DNA from: Sipunculus nudus
Lineage: Eukaryota > Annelida > Sipuncula > Golfingiida > Sipunculidae
Assembly (NCBI GenBank): GCA_026874595.1
Contig: CM049317.1
Coordinates: 40,016,401 to 40,080,400, forward strand
Reading direction: 5' to 3'
Length of the DNA stretch: 64,000 nucleotides
Shown here: positions 22,648 to 34,639 of the stretch, in pieces
Layout of the letters: the number at the start of each line of letters is the position of its first letter
How positions within the stretch are numbered: the stretch's first letter is position 1
Translations under genes and position numbers: made by a program
Notes under the pieces: generated by a model
Database searches by the model: none
Told to the model about the DNA's origin: nothing
Seen by the model: only the letters and a program-made list of their open reading frames with translations

Positions 22648-25600
22648 CAAGGGACCCATGGGTCACGGCGCTCAGCTGATTGTGATTGGACTATAAATGT
22701 TTCTCCACTGTGATACTATATCGAGTCGATAAAGCTTATGAATATCATGTACATGTTGGGCTATTATAAAGGAATGTAATGTAATATGTGAGTAAATGAT
22801 AAATGAAATTACCTGACTGATGGATTAATAGAGTCAAATAAAGTGGTTTATTTTTTATTTATTTAGGAGGGGTTGAAAATTGTGATATATTTGAGCAAAT
22901 ATGAATGCAATGACAGCAGTAATAAGCAGTAGTAGAATGATGATAAGGCTATTTGTTGAAGGATCTAAAGTGTATGGTAGTCTGCAAGCTTTCAATTTGA
23001 CAGATATGATGTTATGATTAACTATGCTGATGAAGTGATTTATGAATATGTGACTGTATGACACAATATCTCTTTAGTCTTGACAAGGTACATTATTGTG
23101 ATGCCCACTATGTCTACATATTACACAATATTGACATAATTCTGGCATGTACATAGGTACCTATGGACAAATAGTTATACAAAATATAAAAGTATGAATA
23201 TATCTGATTCATCTTGTTCTTGCTTACTGAGGCTGACTTTGGGATGGGGTTCGGAGAAGGGAAAAGTGAGGGCAGCACGAAGGTGGATGTAGAAATATTC
23301 TATTGTAATGTTTTTCATTTATATAAGAATATGAAAAGCTAAGAGGAAAGGGGCCCTCCTACTTGGTTATGGTAAAGTTCTAAATATATGATTGCAAACT
23401 AATACTCTGACAAGACTGTCATGAAGAAAAACAGTAACAGTTTTGAGATACTGTGTTGCATACGAAAATTTACAGATGCACAGGCAAGTGGACAGAATGG
23501 ACTAATACCTTTATTTCACTTTCAAGAGAATAATGCATTTTAGTTTATATATAATCCTATTTTTTTTAAGCAGATCCACTTTTTCCATTAAGAAGTTTTT
23601 ATCTGAATCATTTTTTTATTTACAGGTTTATAAATTTTTAATTAAAAAAACTGAAAATATAAGTTAAAATATTAGAATTGTTGCAAAAGTTGCAATCATT
23701 ATATATACAGAGTAAAAAACATTGGGTCATATTATGCATACACATATATTTTATTATTTTTAAATCATAAATGTTTAAACTGATTTTAAAAGAAAATAAT
23801 GCCACATTATGGAATCTACAAGAATATTCCTTGAATCACTATTAAAAAGTTTTGCACATTGGAGTTTTCAGGACATGCTTAATTTTATTCACCAAAATAA
23901 AATAAAAGTAAATTTGATAAAATAAAACATCTTTTCAAATAAAGTATACACACTGTTGGTTGAATGAGGGACAAACAATATCATTGTGCTAATTACTATC
24001 CCAGTTTTAATTAAATACTGGAATTAATAGTCAATTTCAGACTTGGTGAAGTTTTTACTCTTCTGAAGTAAGGAATTACTTACCTCATGAACATCCACAC
24101 TTTCACAGCAATACACCACTTTGTGGACACAATTAAATGTACACTTTAATCATTGTAACCCTGGTGGTTCAATACAAAATCTAAAATGTAGCATGTCCAA
24201 GAATAAAATAAAATACAGAAAAATTATAACATTCATCTAGTTTATGCACCAGCTGGGGGGGATGAGTGCAGGGCAGAGAGGAAGCCTGCTAGTAGTGGCC
24301 AAGCTGGGCCAAGGTAAGCTGCCTGGGACGGGTTACATAATGCAAGTGAAGGCTGTACTACTAGGTGGGCTAGATGTAAACAACACTTGACATTGTGTAT
24401 GAAAACATGAATAAAAGCTATTCATTCCAATCAATTTCTTTTGAAAGTTCAGATTTTAAAAGATTAAATCCTTATGCATATATGCTGGGAAAATTAAATC
24501 AACAGTGCCAAAGTTGGACAAAATTTAAGGTATTGATTTTTTATTTATGCTAATAACTTGAAAAATTTGCAAAATTCAGATCTAATATTGGGTAAACAAT
24601 TGAATCTTGATTAAATAAAGTCATATTCCTGAAAAAAAGTCTCTAGGTTCAGCAATTCTCATGTTAGGTGAATAAATATATTTCCTGATTTTTTAAAAAA
24701 TTGCATTATGTTTTGGCCTGTTACTTCAAAATAATACCCAATACTGACCTAATTTTTGGTATGTTCATAGAAAATGTATAAAAGAATGTGAATACTAAAT
24801 ACGATCAAAAACAGATCAGTGGTTTTGATATTAGGCAGCCTTGAGGTGTAACAATGGCTTTTTTAATGGAAAACAGTTTTTTTCCTTAATATCTCGAAGG
24901 AACAAAGTCCTAATGACCCAATTTTCGGTATGGTAGGAGATTTTGGGGACATCTAAAATTATGTCAACAGCCTGGGGAGCACAGAGATGTGCACTGAATG
25001 ACCTACAGTCATCAAAGTGGACTGCTTGACAATGTAAGGGAATACAACAAGAGCCTCCAAAAAAATTCAATAACTAGCCTAATTTTGCAGCTTTTATTTT
25101 CAAATTTCAGATTTTAACAGATTAAATCCTTATGTATACATGGTGTGAAAATTAAATCCACAGTACTTACAGGAAAAAAACGTGCCCTGGCCAAAGTTGG
25201 GCAAAATTTAAGGTACCAATTTTATATTTTTGCCAATATTTAAAAAAATTTAACAAATTTTGATCTAATTTTTGGTATACAATTAAATTTTGATAAATTA
25301 AAGTTGTATTACTGGAAAAAAAGTCCCTACCTTTAACACTTTTGGTCTTAAGTGACCAAATATCTTCCTGATTTTTTTACTAAGTCCATTATGTTTGGGC
25401 CCATAACTTTTTTAAATTATATAATACTGACTTAATATCTGGCATGTACATAGGAACTATATAGAGGAATATTTATGGTAAATATGAAGAAAACCAGATG
25501 AGTGGTTTTGATATTAGGCAGTCCTGAAGTGTGAAAATAGATTTCTAATAAAAAATTGAGGTTTTTCCTTAATATCTCAAAGATACGAAGTCCTATTGAC

Positions 25601-25774
25601 CAAATTTTTGGCATGGTAGGAGATTATGGGGACATCTAACTGTATGCCGAAATTCAGATTTGTAGGTTCAACGGTGTCAAAACGTGCCAGTCTTACGGAC
25701 GGACATCCTGACGGACGGACGACGGACAATGGACCATGACTATAGCTCAGATGACTTATAGTCAGCTGAGCTAA
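22648..25774 (-). mobile_element. F1 element, complete, 3.1 kb
   Basis: The 3' end is GACCCATGGGTC plus CCTTG at 22648 and the 5' hairpin ends TTAG at 25774, with a short CGGA run inside. The SIR words AGCTCAGCTGA and TCAGCTGAGC are both present. The left flank 'gacctcatgacc' and right flank 'aaatcaattgggg' are adjacent in the uninterrupted array copies at 26515 and 54975, so the insertion point is precise. The stretch 22962-24600 is nearly identical to 32450-34180. There is no protein coding. Confidence 0.85.
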
Positions 25775-27396
25775 AAATCAATTGGGGTTTTGCTTTTTCA
25801 ATGGGACATATATAAGTCAAGTTTGAAATCTATACATCAATAAAAGCAGGAATTATCATCAAGAAACTAATTTTTGGACAGATGGCTCCTGTGGCCTTGA
25901 CCTTTGACCTTGTGACCCCAAAATTGTTATTGATCATCCACTTTTATATATAAATCAATAGAGGTCTAGATTTATTGATGGGCCATATATGTCAGGTTTG
26001 AAATCCATATATTAATCCAAGCTTGAATTATCTCATCTCAGGAACTAATTTTTGGACAGATGGCTCCTGTGACTTTCACCTTTGACCTTGTGACCTCACA
26101 ATTGACAGGCGTCTTCCTCTATTGGCAGAGGAACTGTATGTGCAAGATGAAATGTCTGGGATGAAATGTTTGGCTGAAAATGCATCCACATCTTTTTGAA
26201 GATGTGTCCTGTGACCTTGACCTTTGACCTCATGATCCCAAAATCAATTCGGGTCTTGCTTTTCCAATGGGACATATACAAGTCAAGTTTGTAATCCATA
26301 CATCAATAAAAGCAGGCATTATCATCCAGAAACTAATTTTTGGACAGATGGCTCCTGTGACCTTCACCTTTGACCTTGTGACCTCAAAATTGATAGGGGT
26401 CTTCCACTCTTGGCAGGTGATCTATATGTGCAAGATGAAAGATCCGAGATGAATTGTTTGGCTGAAAATGCATCCACAATCTTTTTAAAGATGTGTCCTG
26501 TGACCTTGACCTTTGACCTCATGACCCCAAAATCAATTCGGGTCTTGCTTTTCCAATGGGTCATATACAAGTCAAGTTTGAAATCCATACATCAATAAAA
26601 GCAGGAATTATCATCCAGAAACTAATTTTTGGACAGATGGCTCCTGTGACCTTCACCTTTGACCTTGTGACCTCAAAATTAATAGGGGTCTTCCTCTATT
26701 GGCAGATGAACTATATGTTCAAGATGAAAGGTCTGAGATGAATTGTTTGGCTGAAAATGCATCCACAATCTCTTTAAAGATGTGTCCTGTGACCTTGACC
26801 TTTGACCTCATGACCCTAAAATCAATTGGAGTCTTGCTTTTTCAATGGGACATATATAAGCCAATTTGAAATCAATACATCAATAAAAGCAGGAATTATC
26901 ATCCAGAAACTAATTTTTTGACATATAGCTCCTGTGGCCTTGACCTTTGTTCTTGTGACCCCAAAATTGATATGGATCATCCACTATTGGCAAGTGAGCT
27001 ATATATTCAAGATGGAAGACCTTGAAAGTTTGGCTTAAAATGCATCCACAGTATCTTGTAAGATGCAAGTCCAGTGACCTTGACCTTAGACCTCATGACC
27101 CTAGAACCTATAGGGTTCTTACTTTAGTAGTGGGCCATACATAAGTCACGTTTGAAATCCATATGGCTATCAACACTGGAGATATCATAAGAAGTGTGTG
27201 ATTTTCACCAAATATGGACACATTAAAGGTCAATGCCACTCTCATGGTAAAGGTCATGACCCAATTGTAAACAGACCTCATCCCATAGCCCATCTCCCTA
27301 CATGTGCATAATATGAAAGAAATCTGTCCATTAGTTTTTGACTTATAATGCTTACAGTACTGTCAAGTGGTAATTATGGGGGTATTAAAAGGCGTA
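25775..27396. repeat. Tandem array, about 287-bp unit (two 145-bp halves), rich in AGGTCA sites
   Basis: The phrase catcaataaaagcagg recurs at about 25832, 26300, 26587 and 26874, and tgaccttgacctttgacct at 26212, 26501 and 26790, giving a unit of 287-289 bp. Each unit has two related halves, one with the full 19-bp word and one with caccttTGACCTT. The same array reappears at 54777-55560. The word contains AGGTCAAAGGTCA on the minus strand, a DR1 arrangement of nuclear-receptor half-sites. No coding sequence was found. Confidence 0.85.
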
Positions 27397-27397
27397 A

Positions 27398-29809
27398 CAA
27401 GTGACCCATGGGTCATGACGCTCAGCTGCCAAGCATGACCTGTGACATCATGGACTGAGATTCACAACTTCCAGTCAAATTTTGAAGAACCAATTTGCCA
27501 ATTTGTTGAATATTTTCTATGACAACAGAAATATATATCACCTATGTCTGGTTAAAACACAGTGAATTGATGGTCTGAGGAAAATTGCATGATTGTTAAG
27601 CTATCAGGAACTATTCCAACAGCTTGCTTGAAACCTGTCAGACTCAAAAGGAACACCACAAAATATATAGCAAAAATCAAGGAAATACATGCAAGAATTA
27701 TTGAGAAACAGGTGCTTCTGTGTGAATTTTTATTCAATACAAGCCAACTGTACTGCACTTTTATAAATGATGGTAATATTTATTCAGAAATATTTGACCC
27801 AATCCTTTACAAGATTACATAAATATACATCCAACTGCATTCACTTTAACTGTTCTTGAGATAAAATGATCAAAAGGAATTAAAAGATGGTTGCCTGGTG
27901 TCCATATTGGACTTCTGACAAGTCTGAAATCAGACAACAAACATTCTCTAAATCGGACCAAACATTAAAGAAAAATTACTGAAACTGCACTGAAGAAAGA
28001 ATATCTAAGGTGGCTAACTGGCAGACATAATGGATTTCTGACAAGTATGACATTTGATATCCCACATTCTCCAATAAGAGACCAAACTTGGGGCAAATTA
28101 TCCAGTAATGGATGCCCAAAATAATTCAGAAGGCATGTCCAGGCCCTCATATCAGATTTATAGATATGCAATTGTAAAAAGTGTAAGTCCAATATTTTTT
28201 ATTATCACTCTGCTTTTCAATGGGGTCAGCAGGGTAGGTAAACTGCCAAACCTGAAAGAAAAGAAATGCAGAAAGCATGACTAAGAGTCTTGAAATAAAA
28301 CAAAAAGCCATCCTAAATCAAGGTACACATCCACATATTATGAGAACAAACACTTGCTTTTATATGTGGTGATATATATTAAAATATTCAGATATCTAGG
28401 AAACTAAGTTTATTGCTAGGATTCCATAAAATAAACTGCAAAATGTTCCCATCATCTTATAAATCAGTTGCTAAACCTTAATACTATACTCTCATAGTCT
28501 TAATGCCTGGCTGAAGCATTCTGACAACAGTGTTTTTGTTATGAAGTAACGAGGTACTTATCACTGAGCCTTTTCACTTAATAGGCTGATACAAAAGGGA
28601 GTCATATGTCACCAGTGTCACTCACAATTACAGCCACACAGGGAGATGTACCAGCTGGAGTGGGATGGTTATATATACAAGAAAAATAGAGATGGTCTAC
28701 AAAATAAGTAATTGTGAACATCCCTGACCTAGGACCTTGGCTTTTTGCCCACATATCAACTGGATTCTTTCGAAATGATGGGTAACTACTTACCACTTAC
28801 ATCTGGCCGGGTGTAATTACTTGGCAACCAATGAGTGAATAACTTAGACCTGCAACCTTTAACCTCCTGACCAGCTGACCTCAAAATCAATTAGTTATTT
28901 CTTCATGCAAAAAGACCCATAAATATGAAGTTTGAATCAAATTCAGTGATGCATAGATGTGGCATATGTGAAAGACTGAAGGTTTGGGTTGAACAGTTTC
29001 ACTTGAAATATGTTCACAAGCATTTAGAACAATATTGTGACCTTGACCTTTGACCTTTTGAACTCAACATCAATAGGCTTCTTCTCCTATTGGTAGGCAA
29101 GCCATATATGACAGATGGAAAGTATAGATTGAAAAGTTTGCCTTAAAATGACTCCACGCAAGAAGAGGGTGCTGTGAACTTGACCTTTGACCTCAAAATC
29201 AACAGGTCTTTTCCCCTGTTGGCAGAGAAGCGATATCAGTGCTGAAAGGTTTGGAATGAAAGGTCTCGCTTGAAATGTGTCCACAACCTTTTCAAAGAAG
29301 TGAATCCTGTGACCCTGACCTTTGACCTTGTGACCTCAACATCTATAGGATTCTTCTCCCACTTAGTAGGTGAGCTATATGTGAAAGATCAAAGAATTGG
29401 GAGGAAAGGTTTGGCTTAAAATGCATCCTGAGGCTTTTCAAAGAAGTTGGTTCTGTGACCTTGACCTTTGACCTCAAAATAATTATGGTTCTTCCCCTGT
29501 TGGTAGGTGAGCTGTATGTGAAAGATGGAAGGTTTGGGATGAAAATTTTGGCTAAAAGAATTATTTCTGGGGGGTGCAAACACACCCCATAACTTCGAGA
29601 ATATAGGTCACAGTGACCTAATTTCAGGTTTGAAAGGAGATCTTTTTAGAACCTCTAAGACTGCATAGGGTTCATGGCCCTAGCCCCTACAGTTACGATT
29701 TGTGCCCTGCTAACGGACGGACGGCCGCCTGGCCAGCCGGTCTGCCGGCTCGACGCCGGACAAAGACCCATCGCTATAGCCCAGCATGACATAAAGTCAG
29801 CTGAGCTAA
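27398..29809 (-). mobile_element. F1 element, complete, 2.4 kb
   Basis: The 3' end is GACCCATGGGTC plus ACTTG at 27398. The 5' hairpin at 29775-29809 reads TAGCCCAG...CTGAGCTA on the plus strand, with a CGGA run just inside (29711-29725). The interior 28840-29570 has four or five degenerate 140-bp units, each with a GACCTTGACCTTTGACC word (29038, 29176, 29309, 29456). The open frames are short and unrelated to known proteins. Confidence 0.7.
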
Positions 29810-30160
29810 AAATTAGATGAAGTCATTGTTATTTTTTTTTCGAAAATCAAATGTAAAATAAAATACAACGTCGTTGTCCATATGTATCCCTGCATGGTCG
29901 TGATTGTCCCTCACCGCTCTGTATTCGGCTAGGAATCCTACGACAGTGGCACCCCAGCCAACCAAGGATTACTGTAAAGCTGCCGTACACAACCGTAGCG
30001 CAACCCTAATATATCCGTTCTGTTTAAGCGAAGGATGGCCAGGGAGCACCAAGGATGGGTACGGATCAATGCAGGGACGGGTGACAGATGACAAGGAACG
30101 TGCTACGGTCAGTCAGGGACACGCCCTGGGAAGGAGCACGGCGGACCCAGACCGTAGTCG

Positions 30161-30201
30161 CCGCTACGGAAGTTTTGAACAATTCAAAACTTCCGTAGCG
30201 G
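30161..30201. repeat. Perfect 19-bp palindrome in the Harbinger right end
   Basis: Arms 30161-30179 and 30183-30201 (CCGCTACGGAAGTTTTGAA and its complement) are separated by a 3-nt loop. It lies about 130 bp inside the right terminal repeat of the Harbinger element. It may be a relic of an inverted subterminal duplication or a protein-binding or processing site; it is too symmetric to be chance. Confidence 0.85.
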
Positions 30202-30333
30202 TTCCCAGACCACGAGGGATCACAACGGATAAGCAAGGATGGTACCAAGGATGACGGCAGATGCTGTAGGAACACCAGGGATCGCTTATCCGTAGGCATC
30301 CGTGGGCTGATCCGGGACAGTGTGACTGGGGCT

Positions 30334-30510
30334 TAAGTAAAGGCAGATAGCCAAAATATCAGCGAAATCTGATAGAGTTTTTCAGATGACTGATTTTTTG
30401 CATAAAGTTCGGTGTTGCTAGCTCCTGCTGTTTTCAAGATAATATGGGTTAACGTACAAATGATGGCTGACAGCTGACACAACACCATCGCATAATAGTC
30501 AGTTTCACTA
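30334..30510 (-). mobile_element. F4 element, 5' fragment after the Harbinger insertion
   Basis: Resumes the F4 sequence broken at 20531: gccaaaatatcagcgaaatc, tagctcctgctgttttcaag and caccatcgcataa match 8770-8915. It ends in a diverged 5' terminus near 30505. The interval 30511-30978 holds no gene that can be named; it includes gaccgccatgttgg and caaaatggctgctgtg and may be the 5' region of the following pseudogene. Confidence 0.65.
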
Positions 30511-30978
30511 TGTTTGGATTTTAACTTTTGTTGGATTTTTGTGGAGAGTATGGAAACTATACATTTTTGGAAACCTTATAGTATAAGCAATCAGAAAAAC
30601 AATGTTTCCATTTGCCTTGCGTCCTATATGACCGCCATGTTGGATTTTACAAAATGGCTGCTGTGAAAAATGTTTTTGTCAATATCTGAGCTACATTACC
30701 ATGTTCAAGGCCAAGGAATCCAATACTCCTAGCTGCAGATGTGTTGAGGCATTTGTTACAGCAGTTCTAACAAATACTTACTAATTTCATAAATCAAACT
30801 GGGCATTAGGCTGTACTGAGAAAGAACCACAAGGACATGATAATCTAGTGGTATGCTTATTGTAGTAGGCCTATATTATGTATGTGTAACAGTTTACTGT
30901 ACCCTGCATGCAACTAATAAAGACCAAATCCAGCGTGCCCGAGACCATCATGCACATGCATTAGCTACAGGCCACCAC

Positions 30979-31084
30979 ACTGCCAAGAAACATGGACAGA
31001 AAAGAGGGAGCACTGCAATGGACAAATCAGGACTGCCAAGAAACATGGACAGAAAAGAGGAAGCACTGCAATGGACAAATCAGG
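30979..31084 (+). repeat. 53-bp tandem duplication at the start of the broken gene
   Basis: The phrase actgccaagaaacatggaca begins at 30979 and again at 31032, and the following sequence through gacaaatcagg is repeated with one change. The 53-bp step changes the frame, and each copy carries an ATGGACAAATCAGG possible start. Confidence 0.85.
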
Positions 31085-32451
31085 TCAATCAACATCTGGC
31101 TCTTTAACACCATTCACAAGGTCTTGTACTTTTCCATTGGAAAAGGAACAATGTTTCTTCTGTCAGAAAGACAACAGTGAACTGCTCTATCAGGTGAGAA
31201 CAGTCAACGCTGGGAAATCTCTTAAAGCAGCTGAACACATGCATTGCACCAAGGGATGCGCATTCAACTTATGTTTTGTACCACAAAACCTGCTGGACAA
31301 AGCATGTTTTATGTGGACAGCAAGAAGCAAGCACCAGTGGAAGCAGAACAGGCTGCCAAGATCTCTTGCTACAGCGTGCAAATCTGCTCCAGCTGATCAA
31401 CCTCACTGATGTCCAAACACTGAACCAAGCATACTTACCTATGGAATATATTGAAACCACATATGTCAATATGCTTGGCACAGAAGGCTTGGAAAATCAT
31501 GTACCTTCATTCAATAGAAAGTGGTTGAAAAGAAAGATCTGCAATTCCTTGCAACACCTGTCTTAATAAAATCGAAGGAAATCAGCTGTTCTCTATACCG
31601 TAGATGCATGTGAGGAAAGCATGGTCAATACTGCGACTGGAAAGTCATTATGAAGAGGACAACATGCAGACAATCTACAAGGCAGCAGAGGTGATAAGGA
31701 AAAGCATTGCAAACTTTAACAAAGCAGCCACTGATACAAACACCATAAAGGTCACCAGTGACATCAATGACGTTCCAGCTGAACTATATACCCTTATCCG
31801 CTGGAACATGATAGGACCTGCTGAAAGCATGGAAACTCAAAGGAGGACCAAAGTTGTTGACAGAGCAGCAATCACAGTGAGCCAGATCATCATGTATGGA
31901 TTCAAATCCAACGGACAGGTCAAGTACAGGCCAATAAGAGAATCAGCAGCATTCAGGCCACCCCATGCACGAGAAAACTCACAGTTCCTGGGACTGACTG
32001 TTCATCATGACACCCGCAACAAGATTCTGATGGATCTGCTCAGTGCACATGATTACTGTGTCCTGTATGGCTTTACCCTACTAATGGAAACAGCTCTGGC
32101 CAATGCTGTTGTACAAAACACCCGAGAGTTCCAAGGTCTGTACCTACCACCTTTCTTGGAGAAGGGTGCCTTTGTGTTTTTCGCAGTAGATAACACACAC
32201 TTTTCAGAGGACACTGCTGGTGTGAAAGGAACCACCAATGGAACTATTACTGCTGTTACCAGAAGGCAGAGATTCCTGGAGAACCATTCGTACCACCCTT
32301 GAAGATTTGTGATGCCTAGAGTCTATCTGTCACTCCATACCATGTAGATATGCTGCGCTGTGACAAGCCAAAACCACAGCTTGCCAACAGGACAAACCAC
32401 TTTGTCACCAGTAAAAGAGTCTCAGGATCCTACCAGCTGGCACAACCAGGA
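30979..32451 (+). pseudogene. Broken gene of unknown function, probably multicopy or mobile-element-associated
   Basis: Not recognised to a named family. A likely start is ATG at 31071 (MDKSGQSTSGSLTP), leading to a CFFCQKDN motif that may begin a zinc-binding site, then QVRTVNAGKSLKAAE. After a frame change near 31245 comes YHKTCWTKHVLCGQQ. A third frame from 31604 runs 232 residues with no stop, including TVHHDTRNKILMDLLSAHDY and FVFFAVDNTHFSEDTAG. Coding-like sequence continues in another frame (VTPYHVDMLRCDKPKPQL) to about 32450, where F1 sequence cuts it. I recall similar AVDN-containing proteins as multicopy genes in marine invertebrates, but no function is known to me. Frameshifts and a 53-bp tandem duplication mark it as dead. 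Confidence 0.55.
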
Positions 32452-34634
32452 TCTAAAGTGTATGGTAGTCTGCAAGCTTTCAATTTGACAGATATGATGT
32501 TATGATTAACTATGCTGATGAAGTGATTCATGAATTTGCGACTGTATGACACAATATCTCTTTAGTCTTGTAAAAGTACATTATTGTGATGCCCACTATG
32601 TCTACGTATTACACAATACTGACATAATTTCTGGCATGTACATAGGTACCTATGGACGAATAGTTATACAAAATATTAAAGTATGATTATATCTGATTCA
32701 TCTTGTTCTTGCTTACTGAGGCTGACTTTGGGATGGGGTTCGGAGAAGGGAAAAGTGAGGGCAGCACGAAGGTGGATGTAGAAATATTCTATTGTAATGT
32801 TTTTCATTTATATAAGAATATGAAAAGCTAAGAGGAAAGGGGCCCTCCTACTTGGTTACAGTAAAGTTCTAAATATATGATTGCAATTAATACTCTGACA
32901 AGACTGTCATGAAGAAAAACAGTAAAAGTTTTGAGATACTGTGATGCATATGAAAATTTACAGATGGACAGGCAAGTTGACAGAATGGACTAATACCTTT
33001 ATTTCACTTTCAAGGGAATAATGCATTAAAGTTTATATATAATCCTATTTTTTTTAAGCATATCCACTTTTTCCATTAAGAAGTTTATATCTGAATCATT
33101 TTTTTTTATTTACAGGTTTTATAAATTTTTAATAAAAAAAACCTGAAAATATAAGTTAAAATATTAGAATTGTTGCAAAAGTTGCAATCATTATATATAC
33201 AGAGTAAAAAACTGAAACTATAAGTTAAAATATTAGAATTGTTGCAAAAGTTGCAATCATCATATATCCAGAGTGTAGCTCATATTGGGTCATATTATGC
33301 AATCACATATATTTTATTATTTTTAAATCATAAATGGCATCTACAAGAATATTCCTTGAATCACTATTAAAAAGTTTTGCACATTGGAGTTTTCAGTACA
33401 TGCTTAATTTTATTCACCAAAATAAAATAAAAGATAAAAGTAAATTTGATAAAATAAAACATCTTTTCAAATAAAGTAAACACACTGTTGGTTGAATGAG
33501 GGACAAACAATATCATTGTGCTCATACTATCCCAGTTCTAATTTATTACTGGAATTAATACTCAATTTCACACCTGGTGAAGTTTTTACTCCTTCTGAAG
33601 TAAGGAATTACTTATCTCATGAACATCAACACTTTCATAGCAATACACCACTTTGTGGACACAATTAAATGTACACTTTAATCACTGTAACCCTGGTGGT
33701 AAAATACAAAATCTAAAATGTAGCATAGCCTAGAATAAGAATGAATCAAATACAGAAAATAATAACATTCATCCAGTTTATGCACCTGCTGGGGGGGGGG
33801 GGTGGGGGGGGGGGGGGGGGTGGAAGGAAGGGGGGGGGGGGAGTGCAGGGCAGAGGGGAAGCCTGCTTGTAGTGGCCAAGCTGACCCAAGGCAAGCTGCC
33901 TGGGGTGGGTTACATAATGCAAGTGAAGGCTGTACTACTAGGTGGGCTAGATGTAAACAACACTTGACATGGTGTATGAAAACATGAATAAAAGCTATTC
34001 TTTCCAATCTATTTCTTTGAAATTTCAGATTTTAAAAGATTAAATCCTTATGTACATATGCTGTGAAAATTAAATCAACAGTGCCAAAGTTGGACAAAAA
34101 TTTAAGGTATTGATTTTTTATTTATGCTAATAACTTGAAAAATTTGCAAAATTCAGATCTAATTTTGGGTAAACACTTGAATCTTGATTAAATAAATTTA
34201 TATTCCTGAAAAAAAGTCTCTAGGTTCAGCAATTCTCATGTTAAGTGAGCAAATATATTTCCTGATTTTTTTAAAATCTGCATTATGTTTTGCCCCATAA
34301 CTTCAAAATAATACCCAATACTGACCTAATTTTTGGTATGTGCACAGAAAATGTATGGAAGAATATGAAGAGAAATAAATATGATCAAAAACAGATCAGT
34401 GGTTTTGATATTAGGCAGCCTTGAAGTGTAACAATGGCTTTTTTATGGAAAACGGAGGAACAAAGTCCTAATGACCCAATTTTCGGTATGGAAGGAGATT
34501 TTGGAAACATCTCATGGTATGCAGAATTTTGGATTCGTAGGTCCAACGGTTTTAAAACGTGCCCTAGTTAACGGACGGACGGACAAAGGACCACGACTAT
34601 AGCTCAGATGACTTATAGTCAGCTGAGCTAAAAA
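32450..34634 (-). mobile_element. F1 element, 3'-truncated, paralogue of 22962-25774
   Basis: Starts abruptly at aggatctaaagtgtatggta, matching 22962 onward almost base for base for about 1.6 kb, and ends in the 5' hairpin (34598-34634) after a CGGA run. The left 300 bp of the family, including the CTTG end, is absent. G-runs at 33791-33840 differ in length from the paralogue. It sits between the broken gene and the retrotransposon fragment. Confidence 0.75.
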
Positions 34635-34639
34635 ACACA

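Larger units (their letters stand above)
20535..30333. mobile_element. PIF/Harbinger-type DNA transposon, 9.8 kb, interrupted
   Basis: Terminal inverted repeats of 31 bp are identical at both ends, starting AGCCCCAGTCACACTGTCCC and ending GGATCAGCCCA. The 3-bp target duplication TAA lies at 20532-20534 and 30334-30336. The flanks are the two halves of one F4 repeat, which confirms the insertion. TAA/TTA duplications and a companion Myb/SANT-like or MADF protein are hallmarks of PIF/Harbinger elements (established knowledge). A decayed MADF gene lies at 20886-22034. No DDE transposase frame was seen; 22040-29809 is occupied by other repeats. The right 500 bp is subterminal sequence with GGAT-rich words and a 19-bp palindrome. 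Confidence 0.85.

Noticed and set aside
29904-30254. 116-codon plus-strand open frame
   Set aside because: It consists of Harbinger subterminal repeats and the palindrome; not protein-like.
33678-34007. 109-codon minus-strand open frame with poly-Pro
   Set aside because: Created by G-runs in an F1 body.
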